A DNA stretch of 64,000 bases, taken from the NCBI GenBank assembly GCA_007376295.1, contig VMGB01000003.1, forward strand, positions 1-64,000, in the 5' to 3' direction. Positions within the stretch are counted from its first letter, which is position 1. Every line of letters begins with the position of its first letter. The position numbers and the translations under genes are program-made. The DNA is from Parcubacteria group bacterium Gr01-1014_13. Lineage in GTDB: Bacteria > Patescibacteria > ABY1 > Magasanikbacterales > GWA2-37-8. The notes beneath the pieces were generated by a model. The model was not told the origin of the DNA, did no database searches, and worked only from the letters and a program-made list of their open reading frames with translations. This document shows positions 1 to 7,800 of the stretch, one piece after another.

Positions 1-99
1 AAAGGTAGTGTTGGTAGTAAAAGCGATGGCGCCATTTGAAAATTGCATTAGCGGAGTTCCAGTTACCGCAGTGCTGTTTAAATAAAAAGTAAAATAATT
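1..99. repeat. 99-bp perfect direct repeat, copy 1
   Basis: Bases 1-99 are identical to 1732-1830. The right end of the identity is position 99; the left end is cut by the window edge, so the true repeat may be longer. Confidence 0.9.
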
Positions 100-1830
100 A
101 GCAGTTGAAGTATTTACTCCCCCTCCACCTCCGCCACCGCTAGTATCATCTGTCAAACAAGTAAACTTGCCTGTGGTGGCATTGTAGTTAACTGTTTGAG
201 CATCACCGCTACAATCGGCAAAATCTGTTTGGAAAAATCCTCCGGCAATAGTTGTAGTTCTAAATGTTGAACTAGCAGAGATGTTTAATGTTGTACCCGC
301 TAAATTGGTGAAGAAAGCGTTAGTTGAAGTAACGCTCGTACCGGTCGCAGAAGTAAAGCCCAGTTCTCCCGACAGTGTGCCACCCGTTAATAATAAATAA
401 TTGGAAGCGGTAATAGTATCAACCACCATCGCATCAGTGACTGAGTTGGATGGCAGAGTGAGAGCGCCAGAAACATTTAAGTTAGTAGTTGTGACATTGG
501 TGGTGTTGATCGATGTGGGTGAAAAATTGGTAGCAGCTAAAGTAGTGGCAAAAATATTTGTGGAAGTAACACTCGTACCTGTCGCGGTAGTAAATCCAAA
601 CGCTCCCGATAGTGTGCCGCCAGTTAAGAGTAAATAATTTGAAGCGGTAATTGTATCTACGACCATCGCGTCGGTTACAGAGTTAGCTGGCAGAGTGAGA
701 GCGCCACTAACATTTAAGTTAGTGCTGGTGACAGAAGTGGCGGAAATATTGGCCGGACTAAAATTGGTAGTGGCTAAAGTGGTAAAAAAAGCATTGGTGG
801 AAGTGACAGAAGTAGCGAGCAAAATAGTGGAGGTCATGGATGTGCCGGAAGCAGAAGTGAAATATATTGGGCCAGTGAGTGTACCACCAACCAGAGGAAG
901 ATAATTTGAAGCAGTAAGAGTATCGACTACCATAGCGTCAGTGACTGAATTGTTTGGCAGAGTTAAGGCGCCAGAAATATTCAAGTTGGTGCTGGTGATC
1001 GAAGTGGCAGTTAAGTTAGTGACTGTGCCAGTGGTTGCTGCCAGAGTAGTAAAGAAAGCGTTGGTCGAAGTAACTGAAGTACCAGTGGCAGTAGTGAAGC
1101 CGAATGCTCCGGAGAGTGTGCCGCCGGATAACAATAAATAGTTGGAAGCGGTGATGGTGTCAACGACCATCGCATCAGTTACTGAGTTGGTTGGAAGTGT
1201 TAAGGCGCCGCTGACATTGAGATTGGTGGTGGTGACGTTGGTGGTATTGATGCTGGCTGGACTAAAGTTAGTCGCGGCCAAAGTAGTAAAGAAAGCGTTG
1301 GTCGAAGTTACACTCGTACCAGTCGCAGTAGTGAATCCAAACGCGCCAGATAATGTGCCACCGGTGAGTAAGAGATAGTTTGAGGCAGTGATTGTATCAA
1401 CCACCATCGCATCAGTGACTGAGTTAGATGGCAGAGTGAGAGCGCCAGAAACATTTAAGTTAGTGGTGGTGACGTTAGTGGTGTTAATGGAAGTTGGAGA
1501 AAAGTTAGTAGCTGCTAAATTGGTGGCGAAGATATTTGTCGAAGTAACACTCGTACCTGTTGCAGTAGTGAAACCAAACGCACCAGAGAGAGTGCCGCCA
1601 GTGAGTAAAAGATAATTTGATGCAGTGATTGTATCAACGACCATGGCGTCAGTAACAGAGTTAGATGGCAGAGTGAGAGCGCCGCTAACATTGAGATTGG
1701 TTGTGGTTGCAGAAGTGGCGGTGAGATTAGTAAAGGTAGTGTTGGTAGTAAAAGCGATGGCGCCATTTGAAAATTGCATTAGCGGAGTTCCAGTTACCGC
1801 AGTGCTGTTTAAATAAAAAGTAAAATAATT
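1..1830 (-). CDS. C-terminal part of repeat-rich fibre-like surface protein, runs off window
   Basis: This reading frame stays open from the frame break near 1830 to the window edge. It is built of about 79-residue repeats, each containing NLNVSGALTLP, SVTDAMVVDTITASNYL, GGTLSGAFGF and TGTSVTSTN segments rich in Thr, Ser and Asn. Such sequences are typical of beta-structured secreted or fibre proteins. Near 100-240 it contains a FFQTDF...NYNATTGKF segment and a run of glycines, also present in degraded form at 1831-1930. It is almost certainly the continuation of the protein starting at 3031, one frame away. The true C-terminus is outside the window; fibre proteins of this type often end in an S74 intramolecular chaperone, but that cannot be seen here. 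Confidence 0.6.
380..1660 (-). repeat. Tandem 237-nt (79-codon) coding repeats
   Basis: The conserved SVTDAMVV segment begins (plus-strand cat) at 427, 664, 931, 1168, 1405 and 1642. The spacings are 237, 267, 237, 237 and 237, all multiples of three; the 267-nt unit carries an extra 10 residues. Neighbouring units are highly similar at the DNA level, which makes the region prone to slippage and to assembly collapse. Confidence 0.85.
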
Positions 1831-3031
1831 TGCCGGTGGCCGCGTTATAATTAACACTCTGAGTTTCACTGCTACAGTCGGTAAAATCCGTTTGGAAGAA
1901 TCCGCCGGCAATAGTTGATGTTCGTAGTGTTGAGCTGGCTGATATATCTAATGATGTGGCGGATAAAGCAGTAAAAAAGGCATTGGTAGAAGTAACGCTG
2001 GTACCGCTAGATGTGCCAAAAGTTAAACCAGTGGCATTAAAGTTGGTGGAAGTAATGTTAGTAAAAATACCGGCTGCCGGAGTGGTCAAACCAATCGAAG
2101 AACCATTAATTGGCGTGTTGGTAACTGTTCCCCCAGAAATAGTAAGTGCGTCAACAACCATCGCGTCGGTAACCGAGTTGGTGGGCAAATTAAGAACACC
2201 GGCAACATACAAATTGGTAGTGCTGGCGTTAGTGACAAACAAATTTGTAGAAGTAACCATGGTGCCGGAAGCATTTGTAAAAGTAAGACCGGAAGCGGTT
2301 AATGAACCAGACAAAATTAAACTACCAGCTGAAGTCAATCGGTTTGAAGAAGAAAAAAATTGAACGTCTCCGGTACTGCTAGCTTGAATAGTTAAAGTGT
2401 TTGAACTAGTGGCGCTTATACCCGCACCACTAGTGCCTAATATCAAATTACCATTTGATAAAACCGGTATTTGATTTCCGGAAGCAGACTCGCTGGCGGT
2501 ATAACCGCCCACGGTGCTGGCATTAATCGCAAAGCCTGTTGCTGTAATTCTTTGTCTTGGACTTAAGGTTTCAAAACTAACGCTAGCGCTAGTACAAGAC
2601 CCACTGACCTGAGAAGCGACCTGAACATTTAAATGGACTGTATCGTTATCTTGAAAATTAAAATCTAAAGTATCACTACCGGCAGATGTATCGCCAATGC
2701 CAAAATTGAAGACGCCGCTTTTAACCGACACGGTAGTGGTGGCCGGATCTCCTGATGGCCAAAGCTTTGTACCGGAGCCAACCGTTGAAGTGGTATAAAA
2801 AGAAAATTTAAAACAATAATTTGTTCCAGACGCGCCGCCTAATAAATTTCCACTTGAATCCAAAAGTCTTCCTTGGTAATTTAGTATTTGAGGAACACCG
2901 GCTACGGCTTGAGAAAGAGTTGGTTTAAAAACGAAATACGAAACAAAAGAAAAAACAAAAAATATGCCGAAAAATAACAATTTTCGCAGGTGTTTCCCAC
3001 TGATTTTTTTGATTTTCCCCCTAAGCGTCAT
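1727..3031 (-). CDS. N-terminal part of repeat-rich fibre-like surface protein (frame broken at about 1830)
   Basis: The protein starts with a basic segment and a hydrophobic helix (residues about 18-35, signal peptide or anchor). PQILNYQGRL follows at 47-56, an opening I associate with large secreted repeat proteins of Patescibacteria. After about residue 190 come SATSSNTLTIQASS-like and NSVTDAMVVD repeats. The frame reads correctly through GFFQTDF and SVNYNAATGK, then switches at about 1831 into a wrong frame that stops at 1727. Compared with the second copy at 100-200, the glycine linker has been lost here. The gene is either a real frameshifted pseudogene or an assembly error at a repeat. 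No Shine-Dalgarno is present; an extended -10 lies 23 bases upstream. Confidence 0.6.
   Translation of the reverse strand: MTLRGKIKKISGKHLRKLLFFGIFFVFSFVSYFVFKPTLSQAVAGVPQILNYQGRLLDSSGNLLGGASGTNYCFKFSFYTTSTVGSGTKLWPSGDPATTTVSVKSGVFNFGIGDTSAGSDTLDFNFQDNDTVHLNVQVASQVSGSCTSASVSFETLSPRQRITATGFAINASTVGGYTASESASGNQIPVLSNGNLILGTSGAGISATSSNTLTIQASSTGDVQFFSSSNRLTSAGSLILSGSLTASGLTFTNASGTMVTSTNLFVTNASTTNLYVAGVLNLPTNSVTDAMVVDALTISGGTVTNTPINGSSIGLTTPAAGIFTNITSTNFNATGLTFGTSSGTSVTSTNAFFTALSATSLDISASSTLRTSTIAGGFFQTDFTDCSSETQSVNYNAATGKLFYFLFKQHCGNWNSANAIFKWRHRFYYQHYLY
1732..1830. repeat. 99-bp perfect direct repeat, copy 2, ending exactly at the frame break
   Basis: Identical to 1-99. The identity stops at the base where the fibre gene loses its reading frame and its glycine linker. 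Confidence 0.9.
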
Positions 3032-3054
3032 AAACGCTACTATTATATATACAT

Positions 3055-3063
3055 ATTATAGCA
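3055..3063 (-). promoter_or_regulatory. Extended -10 promoter of fibre gene
   Basis: On the minus strand TGC precedes a perfect TATAAT (3055-3060). The predicted start is near 3048, giving a leader of about 17 nt before the ATG at 3031. No clear -35 box was found. Confidence 0.5.
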
Positions 3064-3122
3064 TAAATTTGGCTATTTTTAAACGAAAAGAGGTGGACTG
3101 TGGATAATTTTTTAGGACAAAA

Positions 3123-3148
3123 AAACTCTTCGAAAAGAGTTTGTTTTT
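3123..3148. terminator. Hairpin terminator downstream of tRNA-Thr
   Basis: An 8-bp stem AAACTCTT/AAGAGTTT (3123-3130 with 3135-3142) has a CGAA loop on the plus strand, which is TTCG on the minus strand. T-rich tracts lie on both sides, so it may act in both directions, ending tRNA-Thr on the minus strand. Confidence 0.7.
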
Positions 3149-3166
3149 TAACCATTAATTTCTTGA

Positions 3167-3238
3167 GCCGATGGTGGGGATCAAACCCACGACCTATCGC
3201 TTACGAAGCGATTGCTCTATCAACTGAGCTACATCGGC
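3167..3238 (-). tRNA. tRNA-Thr (CGT anticodon)
   Basis: The acceptor stem is GCCGATG/CATCGGC with seven pairs. The anticodon arm is ATCGC-TTCGTAA-GCGAT, giving anticodon CGT for codon ACG. The T stem is GTGGG/CCCAC. The D loop reads AGTTGATA (A at position 19) and the T loop TTTGATC (T at position 56), so the usual G19-C56 tertiary pair appears as A19-U56. CCA is not encoded. Confidence 0.93.
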
Positions 3239-3241
3239 GTT

Positions 3242-4231
3242 TTACACCAAGAACAATACGACCAACAATCCGACTAGCCCGGTAGTTTGCGCTATAACAT
3301 GGGGATGTTGCTTTTTGAATTCAATAAGTATAGACAATGCCAAAGCGAGCGAAAAGAATATGATGGCCAACAAAAATATATTGCGCGATAAACCAAAAAT
3401 ACTATTTACCGAAGAAACTCCTTTAGCACGCTGATATTTCTGAACCGGATTTTCCCAAAATGGCCGGCCCATCAGTGTTCCATTTGCCAAAACCGGAGTA
3501 TTGATTTTTTCTGACAAAACTACACTAGTGTTTTGCGCGGAATTAATTTGCGAATTTGGGGAAGAATTATTTTCTGTGCCGGAAACAACCGCCAAAGTTG
3601 AGGTTGATTTGGCCGCTGGCTTGGCGATTTCGGTCGTAGATAAATTTACCGGCTCAGCAAAATGCTGTACCGCAAAAATAGATGCCCGACCATTATAATC
3701 ACCGGCTTCGAGACTAACGCCTAAATCAATATAATCTCTATCTACTAGATTTGCCATGTGAGTAGGACTTTTTTCCCAAGCAGACACAAGTTCTTCGGCG
3801 GTCGCATAACCAATAGCCAAATTTTCGCCCACCACTATATAACGATAACCAATTTTCCTGACAAAATCTGCCACAGTTTCTCCGCTTGGACTGGTGTGAC
3901 TAAAATATGATTTTTGTATCATATCCGCGGCTTTGGCTGCGGCTGCGACAGATAACTTACTATCGCTATTTAACAGAGCAATGTTTTTTTGAGAACGTAA
4001 TTCATTGGTGAGCAACGCTACTTTTTTCGCTTCTTGCGGCAAAATATCCGGCGAAGTAAATACCGCCACCGGCAAAGCTAGAGCAAAAAGAACGATAATA
4101 AGTTTGGATGATAAAAAAACCAAACTATAAAATATAGTCCTTTTGGTATGCAGAATATGCGGATGATAATTATTTTCCGCGTGCGGAATAAAATATTTTT
4201 TCAGTGTTCGTTGCATATTTTTACAGCTCAT
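3242..4231 (-). CDS. CAP/SCP-domain extracellular protein with membrane anchors
   Basis: A 329-residue protein with a basic N-terminus, a hydrophobic segment at about 40-58, a CAP (SCP/PR1) domain at about 68-192, a Ser/Thr-rich linker, and two C-terminal membrane helices at about 285-328. Family signatures are FSHTSPSG (His112), VGENLA (Glu136), PTHMANL (His158) and VQHFAEP (His190), the positions that form the CAP cavity. CAP proteins are secreted and may act as peptidases or lipid binders; the substrate here is unknown. The gene ends three bases before tRNA-Thr. The ATG at 4231 would be nearly leaderless; a second ATG at 4216 gives a 16-nt leader and cannot be excluded. Confidence 0.85.
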   Translation of the reverse strand: MSCKNMQRTLKKYFIPHAENNYHPHILHTKRTIFYSLVFLSSKLIIVLFALALPVAVFTSPDILPQEAKKVALLTNELRSQKNIALLNSDSKLSVAAAAKAADMIQKSYFSHTSPSGETVADFVRKIGYRYIVVGENLAIGYATAEELVSAWEKSPTHMANLVDRDYIDLGVSLEAGDYNGRASIFAVQHFAEPVNLSTTEIAKPAAKSTSTLAVVSGTENNSSPNSQINSAQNTSVVLSEKINTPVLANGTLMGRPFWENPVQKYQRAKGVSSVNSIFGLSRNIFLLAIIFFSLALALSILIEFKKQHPHVIAQTTGLVGLLVVLFLV

Positions 4232-4238
4232 TACAACA

Positions 4239-4244
4239 ATTATA
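4239..4244 (-). promoter_or_regulatory. -10 box placing the CAP gene mRNA start at its ATG
   Basis: A perfect TATAAT on the minus strand puts the predicted start near 4232, one base before the ATG at 4231. There is no Shine-Dalgarno, so leaderless translation is implied. Confidence 0.45.
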
Positions 4245-4274
4245 ACACAGGAAATGACCTAAACAATATATCGA

Positions 4275-4344
4275 GCGGGATACCGGAATCGAACCGGCCT
4301 CTCGTCCTTGGGAAGGACGCATACTACCGATGTACTAATCCCGC
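4275..4344 (-). tRNA. tRNA-Gly (CCC anticodon)
   Basis: The acceptor stem is GCGGGAT/ATCCCGC. The anticodon arm CGTCC-TTCCCAA-GGACG gives CCC, decoding GGG. The T loop TTCGATT and D loop with GG are canonical. CCA is not encoded. Confidence 0.93.
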
Positions 4345-4349
4345 ATACG

Positions 4350-4391
4350 CAAGGAGGCTCTCTAGTAAATACCAGAGAGCCTCCTTGTTTT
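4350..4391. terminator. Strong 14-bp hairpin between PPIase gene and tRNA-Gly
   Basis: A perfect 14-bp inverted repeat (4350-4363 with 4374-4387) has a 10-nt loop. The T-rich tract is on the plus-strand side. It most likely insulates the minus-strand PPIase operon from the downstream tRNA gene. Confidence 0.6.
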
Positions 4392-4396
4392 AATTA

Positions 4397-5476
4397 TTAC
4401 TCTGAAGTTGAAGTTTTTTCTGTGGCAGTAACGTTTAATTCTGTAAACGGATTGTGAACTTTAAGATATAAATGAATATTTCCATCCCTAGCGGCTTGAT
4501 CCAGATAACTTAAGATGTCTGGAAATCGGAAAAGCACTTGACTAGCGCGTACTTGTTCGGCATTTACGTTCTGTCCTTTTTCATTTTTAACTTTTGAAGT
4601 TTTTCTATCGTCTAGTTTGATGATGTGATAGCCGTAAACGCTTTCTACCACAGTCGGATAGACTTCGCCTTTTTTGAGAGAAAAGGCTGCTTGTTCAAAT
4701 TCTGGCACCATTTCTCCTTTGCCAAACCAACCCAAATCTCCGCCTCGCTCACCCGTACTATCGGTATTATATTTTTTTGCCAAAGCGGCAAAATCAGCGC
4801 CCTTTTTTATTTCTTCCAAAGCTTTTTCCGCCTGGGCGCGTAGATCTTCTTTCATTTTCGGATCTTCTTTCATTTTTTTCGCCAATTTGGTCTGCACAAT
4901 AAATGGGCGCATGACTTTTTGTTCATAAACTTTCATATCCCAGCCATAGCGCTTCATCAACTCCTCGCTTGCAGTCGCTTCGTCTTTAAATTGCTGCAAC
5001 ATCTGCGCTTTTAAATTTTTAATATCATCGTCTTCAACTGTCACGGAATATTTTTTGGCCGCATTATTAACCAACAAATTGTTTACTAAGCGCCACAAAA
5101 CTTGATCACTCATTTGTTCCTCGGTGAGATCTGCACCTGGACTGCGGTCCGGAGGGACACCAGCATCTCTTTGGGATTGATCATAATCACGCATGGTGTG
5201 AATTGCTTTCAAATCTTCCGCATAAGCGACATAGGGAATTTTTTCACCCGCAACTTTTACAGCCGGAAAATTAAACGCTTTGGCTACAGCCAAAGAAAAT
5301 TTATCTCTAGATAATTTGGTATAAACTTTATAGGCTCCTAGAGCGGCCATCCCACCTACCACCACTGCTACTAAACCAAGTAAAACAAAAAGTCGCATGG
5401 AAGAATTTTTATCTTTTGGACTTTCCGGCACACTTTTTACCTCCCCATTTCCTCCTGTTAAATTTTGTTCATCCAT
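4397..5476 (-). CDS. Membrane-anchored parvulin-type peptidyl-prolyl isomerase (PrsA/SurA-like)
   Basis: A 359-residue protein with a short cytoplasmic tail, a membrane helix at about 28-50, a helical SurA-N-like chaperone region at about 60-205, and a rotamase domain at about 205-295. The rotamase signature is clear: FAALAKKYNTDS, GGDLGWFGKGEMVPEF and VYGYHIIKLDD. Parvulin foldases act outside the membrane on secreted proteins. The gene is the last of a minus-strand run and starts 15 nt after the FtsB-like gene ends. The C-terminal 65 residues beyond the rotamase domain have no clear match. No Shine-Dalgarno is seen. Confidence 0.9.
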   Translation of the reverse strand: MDEQNLTGGNGEVKSVPESPKDKNSSMRLFVLLGLVAVVVGGMAALGAYKVYTKLSRDKFSLAVAKAFNFPAVKVAGEKIPYVAYAEDLKAIHTMRDYDQSQRDAGVPPDRSPGADLTEEQMSDQVLWRLVNNLLVNNAAKKYSVTVEDDDIKNLKAQMLQQFKDEATASEELMKRYGWDMKVYEQKVMRPFIVQTKLAKKMKEDPKMKEDLRAQAEKALEEIKKGADFAALAKKYNTDSTGERGGDLGWFGKGEMVPEFEQAAFSLKKGEVYPTVVESVYGYHIIKLDDRKTSKVKNEKGQNVNAEQVRASQVLFRFPDILSYLDQAARDGNIHLYLKVHNPFTELNVTATEKTSTSE

Positions 5477-5491
5477 ACTATTAAATTAATT

Positions 5492-5884
5492 TTAATTAAA
5501 AAAATATTGCCACCATTTTTTATAATTTGAAATACTACTAAATCCTACCACAGTGCTATTTTCTTGTCTATTGTCTTTTTCAGCGGTTTTTGGCACCACT
5601 AGTACCTGTTCGCCCGGCTTTACCATATTTAATTCCGTACGGGCTTTTTCTTCCGCAAAACTGTCAGATTTAACATATTTTAGCACTTCTAGTAGTTCCA
5701 TTTTTTTTGCTTCTAAACTTTTAGCTTGGTCTTGAAGACTCTCTATTTCTTGCGTTACCAAATAATCCTGATAATATGCCCGGCCATAACCAAAAATCAC
5801 CATTATAGCTATAATGGTAGCCACCAGCAGAAATAGCCGGGAACCAAAAAAATTTTTCCAACCACTCTCTTTTGCGGAAGGCAT
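5492..5884 (-). CDS. FtsB/DivIC-like cell-division protein
   Basis: A 130-residue bitopic protein: short N-terminal tail, one membrane helix at about 17-35, then a coiled coil at about 38-75 (EIESLQDQAKSLEAKKMELL) and the family-typical EEKARTELNMVKPGEQVLVV segment at about 78-97. DivIC/FtsB proteins join FtsL and FtsQ/DivIB in the septal complex that activates peptidoglycan synthesis. Its place downstream of a MurE-like gene fits wall or division work. The C-terminal 30 residues are variable. Identification rests on topology and the terminal motif. Confidence 0.75.
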   Translation of the reverse strand: MPSAKESGWKNFFGSRLFLLVATIIAIMVIFGYGRAYYQDYLVTQEIESLQDQAKSLEAKKMELLEVLKYVKSDSFAEEKARTELNMVKPGEQVLVVPKTAEKDNRQENSTVVGFSSISNYKKWWQYFFN

Positions 5885-5893
5885 ACTTTGTTA

Positions 5894-5899
5894 ATTATA
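5894..5899 (-). promoter_or_regulatory. -10 box giving a near-leaderless FtsB-like mRNA
   Basis: A TATAAT with preceding TGG on the minus strand lies inside the end of the upstream gene. The predicted start near 5887 is three bases before the ATG at 5884. Confidence 0.4.
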
Positions 5900-6515
5900 C
5901 CACATCCGACCCCAACTGTTCGTCAATCAATGTTTTCACTTCTGCCAAATCACCATCCGTTAAATCCGGAATTATTTTAATAAAATTATTATAAATCACT
6001 TGCATGTTGGCAATTTTAATATCCTGTTTGTACTGTTGACTGATATCCGCCAACAAAAGCTGATGTTTTGCCGGATTGCTAATATTTAAAATTTCCAAAA
6101 CAAATTGCTGACTTTTTGTGGCAATTGCGATACCGCCAAAATTAAATAGGCTCTGGGCAATACCTTTTTTTCTTACGGCCACGTCTTTTATGTCTAAATA
6201 ACTGACAGATGAGATTATTTCATCGAACCAACCGAGCCGGTGGATATCCACCACCCTATCACTAGTCACCACCAAAACATTGGAATGATTCATGAGCCAA
6301 GTATGTAAAATTATATAAATTCCCAAAAACATTCCTAATCCATAAATCATGTCTCCCCATAATCCATAAGAAAAAAGAGTAAACATGAAAAATGAAAAGA
6401 CAAACAAAAGTGCCAAACCCAATAAATATTTCCAGATATAAGCAAGCAAGTGTGGCCCGACTACGGAAACAATTTTTTCATCATCTTTTAGATTAATTTT
6501 TTTGGCAATGGACAT
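5895..6515 (-). CDS. Two-helix membrane protein with bacterial PH (bPH2/DUF304-like) domain
   Basis: A 206-residue protein. Residues 1-20 carry a DDEKIVSVVGPH start common to bPH2 membrane proteins; two membrane helices lie at about 26-50 and 55-75. A PH-like beta domain follows at about 78-150 with VLVVTSDRVVDIHRLGWF and SVSYLDIKDVAVRKKG, the usual bPH2 core. The role of such proteins is not established. The gene is 12 nt downstream of the MurE-like gene and 10 nt upstream of the FtsB-like gene, consistent with one operon. Confidence 0.8.
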   Translation of the reverse strand: MSIAKKINLKDDEKIVSVVGPHLLAYIWKYLLGLALLFVFSFFMFTLFSYGLWGDMIYGLGMFLGIYIILHTWLMNHSNVLVVTSDRVVDIHRLGWFDEIISSVSYLDIKDVAVRKKGIAQSLFNFGGIAIATKSQQFVLEILNISNPAKHQLLLADISQQYKQDIKIANMQVIYNNFIKIIPDLTDGDLAEVKTLIDEQLGSDVV

Positions 6516-6527
6516 GTTTTAAGGTTT

Positions 6528-7799
6528 TTAATTTTTAGTTTTTAACTTTTCCAATTCTTCCTTGGCCACTTTACGGTCATCCCAAGGAATTTTTTTACCA
6601 CCGGCAACCGCAATATATGGCTCGGTGCCTTTGGCTGTAATAACTACGGCATCACCTGCGCCAGCCAAAGAAATGGCTTTGGCTATAGCGTCTTGCCTAT
6701 CGACGATAACAAACAAGTTTAGATTTTCTTTTTTTCCAGCTGCACGAGCACCTTTGGCCAACATCTCGGCAATTTGAACCGGATCTTCGTCGTAACAGTT
6801 TACATCACTAATTATAACATAATCTGTCAGTCTGCCGGCCACTTCGCCCATCTTTTCTCTTTTGCTTTTATCACGGCCACCGCCATCAGAACCAACTACA
6901 GCTATAACTTTTTTACCCGACCAGCCCTGACGATAGTCCCCCACCATTTCGCGTAAACTTTTAAAAAGTTCGGTTAAACTCATTGGCTCGTGCGCATAAT
7001 CCACTATTACTTTAAAATCTTGACCAGCATCTACCAGCTCCATTCTGCCTTCAACTAGTTTTACGCTCGCCAATCCCTCGGCAATTTTGTCATCAGAAAT
7101 TTTTTGCGCTCTGCCCACAGCAATGGCAGCCAGCGCGTTATATACATTAAACCTCCCTATAATATTTAATCTAAACTTTTGTGCGCCGACAGAAAAATCC
7201 GTTCCACTTTGATCAGAAATAATATTTTCTCCCAAAATTTCCGGCTGATTTTGCGAATTCAAACCAAAAGCATGTTTTTCCGGCGCGGGAAAATTTAAAT
7301 AATAATTTGCGTACTCATCGTCAGTGTTGGCGATTATAACTTTTGCTTTGGTAAATATTTTACCTTTGGCTTTTTTTAAATTTTCAAATCCGCCATGACG
7401 TTCGGAATGTTCGGTGCCTAAATTGGTAAATACGGTTGTGTGGTAATTCAAACCAATATGGCGATATTGTAAAATTCCTTCTGAAGATGTTTCCACCACC
7501 GCATATTTACAGCCGGCTTTTACCATTTGTTTAAGCATGCTTTGAATTTTGCCACGTCCAAGCATGGTCATTTTTTTATCATTAAGCCAACGCTTCTCAG
7601 CTATCTGAAATTCTACTGTAGTCAGCATTCCCACTTTGCTCCCACCAGCTTCTAATACGGAAGCGATAAGACGGCAAGTGGTAGATTTACCCTTGGTGCC
7701 AGTGACGCCAATCACAATTAATTTGCGAGCCGGACGGCCATACCACCAATATGCGGTATAGGCTAATAGGAAGTGAATAATTTTTTTAAAAGAGGACAT
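6528..7799 (-). CDS. murE: MurE-like Mur ligase lacking the N-terminal UDP-binding domain
   Basis: A 423-residue ATP-dependent ligase. The ATP-binding domain begins almost at once (GVTGTKGKSTT, P-loop at 34-40), followed by the Mur middle-domain motif FTNLGTEHSERHG at about 124-136, GRFNVYNALAA at about 215-225, and a C-terminal ligase domain with VDYAHEP and GSDGGGRDKSKR. MurE enzymes add the third stem-peptide residue to UDP-MurNAc-dipeptide. Here the usual domain of about 90 residues before the P-loop is absent, and the meso-DAP recognition motif DNPR is replaced by a VNCYD segment before EDP (338-340). The amino acid added cannot be inferred. One base separates it from the translin gene. 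Confidence 0.8.
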   Translation of the reverse strand: MSSFKKIIHFLLAYTAYWWYGRPARKLIVIGVTGTKGKSTTCRLIASVLEAGGSKVGMLTTVEFQIAEKRWLNDKKMTMLGRGKIQSMLKQMVKAGCKYAVVETSSEGILQYRHIGLNYHTTVFTNLGTEHSERHGGFENLKKAKGKIFTKAKVIIANTDDEYANYYLNFPAPEKHAFGLNSQNQPEILGENIISDQSGTDFSVGAQKFRLNIIGRFNVYNALAAIAVGRAQKISDDKIAEGLASVKLVEGRMELVDAGQDFKVIVDYAHEPMSLTELFKSLREMVGDYRQGWSGKKVIAVVGSDGGGRDKSKREKMGEVAGRLTDYVIISDVNCYDEDPVQIAEMLAKGARAAGKKENLNLFVIVDRQDAIAKAISLAGAGDAVVITAKGTEPYIAVAGGKKIPWDDRKVAKEELEKLKTKN

Positions 7800-7800
7800 A

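Noticed and set aside
401..1615. Several plus-strand ORFs of 60-80 codons with similar Val-rich sequences
   Set aside because: They are the antisense of the tandem coding repeats of the minus-strand fibre gene; repeats on one strand create repeated ORFs on the other.
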